Shown here: piece by piece, positions 61,011-64,000 of the stretch
Layout of the letters: each line of letters starts with the position of its first letter
How positions within the stretch are numbered: the stretch's first letter is position 1
Origin: CAYXLI01 sp964464925
GTDB taxonomy: Bacteria > Acidobacteriota > Terriglobia > Bryobacterales > Bryobacteraceae
DNA: 64,000 nt
Reading direction: 5' to 3'
Assembly (NCBI GenBank): GCA_964464925.1
Contig: CAYXLI010000001.1
Location: 124,001 to 188,000 of the forward strand
Made by a program: the position numbers and the translations under genes
The notes under the pieces: model-generated
The model's database searches: none
Seen by the model: only the letters and a program-made list of their open reading frames with translations
Told to the model about the DNA's origin: nothing

Positions 61011-61849
61011 TTGACCTTCATACTCACACCACAGAATCGGACGGGACCTACACCCCTCACCAACTGATCGAAGCGGCAACGAAAGCAGGGCTGGAAGCGC
61101 TGGCGATCACCGACCATGACACTTTCGCCGGATACGAGCAGGCTCTGCCTTACGCGCAGGCCGCCGGCCTTCCGGTCTACTGCGGCATTGAACTCAGCAC
61201 TGCGCTGGGCAATCCGAAACAGCGTACCGCACACCTGCTTGGCTATTTCCCAAACGGCGCCGCATCTCACGGTTTCCGGGATTGGCTTGCGGGCATGCAG
61301 GCGGCGCGCCGGGATCGCAACCAGCGCATGGCGCAGAGGCTGCAATCGCTCGGATTGGACGTTCACATTGATGAAGTGAACGCACTCGGGCGCAGCATGG
61401 CGGGCCGTCCGCACTTTGCGCGTCTTTTGGTGCAGAAGGGTTATGTCGGTTCTCAGCAGGAAGCCTTCGACCGTTATTTGGATGAGGCTGCACCAGGCTA
61501 CGTCGATCGCGAGGAGCCGACACTTGAAGAGGCGATCCGGCTCATCAACGACGCCGGCGGAGTCTCGTCACTTGCCCACCCAGTTCGCCTAGGCAAGCGC
61601 GACGCGACAGCGGAAGAGGAACTGATCAAAAAAATGGCGGATGAAGGTCTTAAAGCCATTGAGGTATATCACTCCGATCACACGGAGCAAGACACGGCGC
61701 GATATCTCGGATATGCACAAAAGTTTGGGCTCAAGGTGACGGGCGGCTCCGATTTTCACGGCGACAACAAGCCGTCCATCCGTCTGGGTACTGGCGCGAA
61801 TCAGAATCTCAGGATTTCGAAACAGGTGCTGGAGCAGTTGTGGGCATAG
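61007..61849 (+). CDS. PHP-domain phosphoesterase (YciV/TrpH type), candidate PAP phosphatase
   Basis: The 280-residue protein has all PHP metal-binding motifs: IDLHTHTTESDGTYTP, LAITDHDTFAGYEQAL, YCGIELST, GGVSSLAHPVRL and VTGGSDFHGDNKPSIRLGTG. The close relatives are YciV/TrpH-type enzymes. From memory, a Chromobacterium relative was reported to dephosphorylate 3',5'-bisphosphonucleotides, and E. coli YciV acts on RNA 5' ends. Start GTG overlaps the cysC stop, and translational coupling to APS kinase suggests a role in recycling 3'-phosphoadenosine 5'-phosphate, a product of PAPS use. That is inference. Its 3' end overlaps the convergent ygfZ gene by 41 bp. Confidence 0.9.
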   Translation: MIDLHTHTTESDGTYTPHQLIEAATKAGLEALAITDHDTFAGYEQALPYAQAAGLPVYCGIELSTALGNPKQRTAHLLGYFPNGAASHGFRDWLAGMQAARRDRNQRMAQRLQSLGLDVHIDEVNALGRSMAGRPHFARLLVQKGYVGSQQEAFDRYLDEAAPGYVDREEPTLEEAIRLINDAGGVSSLAHPVRLGKRDATAEEELIKKMADEGLKAIEVYHSDHTEQDTARYLGYAQKFGLKVTGGSDFHGDNKPSIRLGTGANQNLRISKQVLEQLWA

Positions 61850-62765
61850 CTGCGGCTCCGTTCACGGTCAAAGCGGCGCCTGCATCGATGGCCTCAACTC
61901 GCAGCACCGCGAACGCATTCGTCTTCTGATCCGCAGGGGAAAAGACCGCCGATGTGATTCGGCCCATATCCTTGGTACCCAGTAATACGCGCGCTCCTGT
62001 CTCTACCGGCTCAGCAGTATCGATCGTCATCGGCACGAGCATCTTGTTCAGGTGCCCGCGCGAGCGGACGCGCTCCACAATCTCCTGTCCGAGATAGCAG
62101 CCTTTTGAGAAATGCAACGCCTGCATTTGTTGGGTCTCGTGCGGAATGAGCGTTTCGTCGATGTCGGAGCCGTAACGAGGCCTGTGATTCTCCAGCCGGA
62201 CTGCCTCTGAGGCTTCGGCATCCGCCTCAGGCACCTGCGCGATCGCGAGTTGGTCGAGCAGAGCCGCTTTCTCATCCAGTGGCAGGAAGAGCAGAAATCC
62301 GATAGGGCCGGTTGTGGACGAGCGAGCCACAAAGCGTTTTTTCCACCGCGCGATGCCATGCGCAGCGGCCGGAACGGGAGCGCCAATATCCTGGAGAATC
62401 TCTTCGGAATCCGGACCTTCGATCCCGATGGTCGCCATTGTACCGGTTGCGTCTTCCAGCGTGACATCGTCCGCGATGATGAACTTGTCCAGATGCTCAA
62501 ACAGTTTCGGGCCGGTTTCAGGTTCGGTATCGAGCAGGAATACGTCCCCGGCCCGGAATAGATTCACGTCCGCGAGTATCTTGCCTTGGGCGTTCAAAAA
62601 GAACGCGTAAAGGCCGTCGCCGTCGCCCAACAGTTGCACATGGTTCGTGGTCATGGCGTGCAGCAGGCGGGCGTTATCCTCGCCGTGGACAAAAATCTTG
62701 CCCCGCCGCGACAGGTCGATCCATGCCGCATGCGTGCGTAAACCTTCATAACCAAGTGTGTTCAT
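61809..62765 (-). CDS. ygfZ: YgfZ/GcvT-like folate-binding protein (iron-sulfur assembly)
   Basis: The 318-residue protein has the YgfZ signature HFSKGCYLGQEIVERVRSRG with its conserved Cys, in a GcvT-like fold: NTLGYEGLRTHAAWIDLSRR, KIFVHGEDNARLLHAMTTNH, then LLGDGDGLYAFFLNAQGKIL. Known members support maturation of certain Fe-S enzymes using folate. The start ATG overlaps the end of the small membrane protein gene (ATGA), so the frame upstream of 62765 is not part of it. It converges on the PHP gene with an unusual 41-bp overlap. Confidence 0.92.
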   Translation of the reverse strand: MNTLGYEGLRTHAAWIDLSRRGKIFVHGEDNARLLHAMTTNHVQLLGDGDGLYAFFLNAQGKILADVNLFRAGDVFLLDTEPETGPKLFEHLDKFIIADDVTLEDATGTMATIGIEGPDSEEILQDIGAPVPAAAHGIARWKKRFVARSSTTGPIGFLLFLPLDEKAALLDQLAIAQVPEADAEASEAVRLENHRPRYGSDIDETLIPHETQQMQALHFSKGCYLGQEIVERVRSRGHLNKMLVPMTIDTAEPVETGARVLLGTKDMGRITSAVFSPADQKTNAFAVLRVEAIDAGAALTVNGAAAMPTTAPAPVSKS

Positions 62766-63151
62766 ATCAACATCCAGTTCGCCAGAAATCGAAGATAAGC
62801 CGACAGGATCACCACAATCACGCCAGTGAAGACTACACCTTTGGTCAGCCGCGCCTGCTTCTCTTGCGTAATGGATGATCGGGAGAGCAGAATTGATACG
62901 GCAAGAATATGTAGCGCCAGCAGCATCTTGATTCCGAACCAAAGGTGATATCGGGGCGGAATATTCTGTTTCGTAACCAGGTTGTATATGCCGGAGATCA
63001 CGATCAACGCCGTGCCCCACTGCAGGTAAGGCGCAAAACGCCGCATCGGCGCCGCCGTGGTCTGCGCAAAGATCGCGCCACCAAGAAGTGTGATTGCCGC
63101 CAAAATATGCATCGAGCGCATCAGGACGCTCAGCACCGCCATCCAGATCAT
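62762..63151 (-). CDS. Four-helix membrane protein, function unknown
   Basis: A 129-residue protein with about four membrane helices: LMRSMHILAAITLLGGAIFA, FAPYLQWGTALIVISGIYNL, WFGIKMLLALHILAVSILLS, VVFTGVIVVILSAYLRFLAN. The LRSMHILAAI-L-GG-F pattern and a second His in HLWFGIKMLLALHIL recall small CopD/DUF2269-like or heme-associated membrane proteins, but no family is certain. Overlaps ygfZ by 4 bp, so probably cotranscribed with it. Confidence 0.78.
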   Translation of the reverse strand: MIWMAVLSVLMRSMHILAAITLLGGAIFAQTTAAPMRRFAPYLQWGTALIVISGIYNLVTKQNIPPRYHLWFGIKMLLALHILAVSILLSRSSITQEKQARLTKGVVFTGVIVVILSAYLRFLANWMLI

Positions 63152-63175
63152 AGGAATGCAACCATCTTCGCAGAC

Positions 63176-63439
63176 CTAGGCGTCGCGCTTCTTGCGCTTG
63201 ATTTCTTCCATGACTGACGTGATCAGTTCCTTCGAATCCGTGAGAGCCTTCAGGATGATCTGAACGTCCATCGCCGGCTTGCCGGGCTGCCGCGCACTCT
63301 GGCAGTAGACGCCGTGCTGCCCCACCAGCACCAGCGCGTCGGTGAGCAGATCCAGCGTCACCGCCAACCTTCCACGTTCCAGCCCCATCTGCGTTTCGTA
63401 GGCCTCCAACTCCTGCTGCTTTTCCAGGTAAACAGACAT
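63176..63439 (-). CDS. Small helical protein, function unknown
   Basis: An 87-residue, charged, predominantly helical protein (YLEKQQELEAYETQMGLERG, LDLLTDALVLVGQHGVYCQS, ALTDSKELITSVMEEIKRKK). It ends in a strongly basic stretch. Not recognised; the MSV start has no obvious competing start. Located 24 bp before the four-helix membrane gene on the same strand. Confidence 0.6.
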   Translation of the reverse strand: MSVYLEKQQELEAYETQMGLERGRLAVTLDLLTDALVLVGQHGVYCQSARQPGKPAMDVQIILKALTDSKELITSVMEEIKRKKRDA

Positions 63440-63505
63440 GTCTCTCTTCAGGTTAGGGCAAGACTGCGGGACGAATGTGCGATCATTCCCTTTACCCCCA
63501 TTTAG

Positions 63506-64000
63506 ATGCTTCTATACGCGATCACCACGTTTCTGAGCGCTTTCCTGTTGTTTCAGATTGAGCCGATGATCACGAAGATCATCCTCCCGTGGTTCGGCGG
63601 TTCCGCGGCTGTCTGGACGACGGCATTGATGTTCTTCCAGATCGTGCTCCTGCTGGGCTACCTCTACGCGTGGGCTACGAATCAGTTCCTCCGTCCCAAG
63701 GTGCAGGTGATCGTACATTCGCTCTTGCTGGCGGTCAGCATTGCGTTCTTACCGGTTATCCCCTCACTCCGCCTGAAGCCTTCCGGGGCGGAGGAACCGA
63801 CATTCGGCATCGTGCTTCTGTTGACGGCAACGATCGGCTTGCCTTATCTGCTTCTGTCGACTACTGGACCGTTAATGCAGGCGTGGTATGTGCGCGCGAA
63901 TGCTTCGGCCGTCCCGTACCGGCTATACGCGCTGTCGAATCTCGGTTCGATGTTGGCTCTCCTCAGCTATCCAATCGCAGTGGAGCCGTTCCTCACCGGA
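63506..64000 (+). CDS. Spermidine-synthase-like fused membrane protein, N-terminal part (cut by window edge)
   Basis: About 165 N-terminal residues are present, with at least four membrane helices: LLYAITTFLSAFLLFQIEPM with ITKIILPWFGGSAAVWTTAL, MFFQIVLLLGYLYAWATNQF, VIVHSLLLAVSIAFLPVIPS and IVLLLTATIGLPYLLLSTTG. The 'FLLFQIEPMITKIILPWFGGSAAVW' logic is the standard start of fused membrane/spermidine-synthase-like proteins, whose C-terminal methyltransferase-like domain would lie beyond 64000. Function not established for most members. Confidence 0.85.
   Translation, partial: MLLYAITTFLSAFLLFQIEPMITKIILPWFGGSAAVWTTALMFFQIVLLLGYLYAWATNQFLRPKVQVIVHSLLLAVSIAFLPVIPSLRLKPSGAEEPTFGIVLLLTATIGLPYLLLSTTGPLMQAWYVRANASAVPYRLYALSNLGSMLALLSYPIAVEPFLTG

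Noticed and set aside
62766..63161. Upstream extension of the ygfZ frame
   Set aside because: It overlaps the small membrane protein gene on the same strand in another frame; ygfZ has a standard start at 62765.
1..64000. CRISPR array, prophage, integrase or insertion sequence
   Set aside because: No regularly spaced repeats, transposase or phage genes were seen by eye on either strand.

Overview
The window is a chromosomal segment of a GC-rich Gram-negative bacterium, most likely an Acidobacteriota member of the Solibacteraceae/Bryobacterales type. The main pointers are: two large secreted proteins ending in the Solibacter-type C-terminal domain (TIGR03437), one of them carrying eight BACON-like Ig repeats; many secreted beta-propeller proteins; a DUF1501/DUF1549 pair; a long S9 peptidase; and a complete alternative complex III plus caa3 oxidase operon. 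No rRNA, tRNA, insertion sequence, phage gene or CRISPR array was found. This placement is inferred from gene content only.

Layout. 1-3857 (minus): a truncated FAD oxidoreductase, a lactonase-type propeller and an S9 peptidase. 4033-7564 (plus): gamma-carbonic anhydrase, hisS and aspS, closed by a strong hairpin. 7628-13077 (minus): the BACON-repeat surface protein and an isolated TadG/TadE/TadE pseudopilin set whose tadG-like gene is frameshifted. 13201-16880 (minus): a CoA-binding protein, an RsuA/RluB pseudouridine synthase, scpB, scpA and an unknown basic protein. 17100-20476: a stand-alone receiver and a large YVTN-propeller protein.

20572-32718 (plus) is a nearly complete Tad/Flp pilus operon: DUF192, TadD-like lipoprotein, Flp pilin, GT-C-like membrane protein, CpaB, CpaC secretin, TadG, two TadE, CpaE/TadZ, CpaF/TadA, TadB and TadC. 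Most junctions overlap or are very short. No prepilin peptidase gene is present in the window. glnA (minus), a giant BNR/VPS10-like propeller protein, a Nudix hydrolase, an SDR oxidoreductase and a receiver-SpoIIE phosphatase follow.

40365-52137 (plus) is one respiratory operon: ActA-F (quinol oxidation), a small unnamed membrane protein, a Sco copper chaperone and CoxB-A-C-D of an A2-type caa3 oxidase. Together they would carry electrons from quinol through c-type hemes to oxygen. Downstream are an amidohydrolase, a secreted protein of unknown role, the DUF1501/DUF1549 pair, a serine beta-lactamase-like hydrolase and a sulfur-assimilation cassette (APS/PAPS reductase, APS kinase, PHP phosphoesterase). 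The window ends with ygfZ, two small genes and a truncated spermidine-synthase-like membrane protein.

The points most worth following are the PHP phosphoesterase as a candidate PAP phosphatase, the uncharacterised protein between ActF and Sco, the orphan frameshifted TadGEE set, and the GT-C and DUF192 genes built into the Tad operon.
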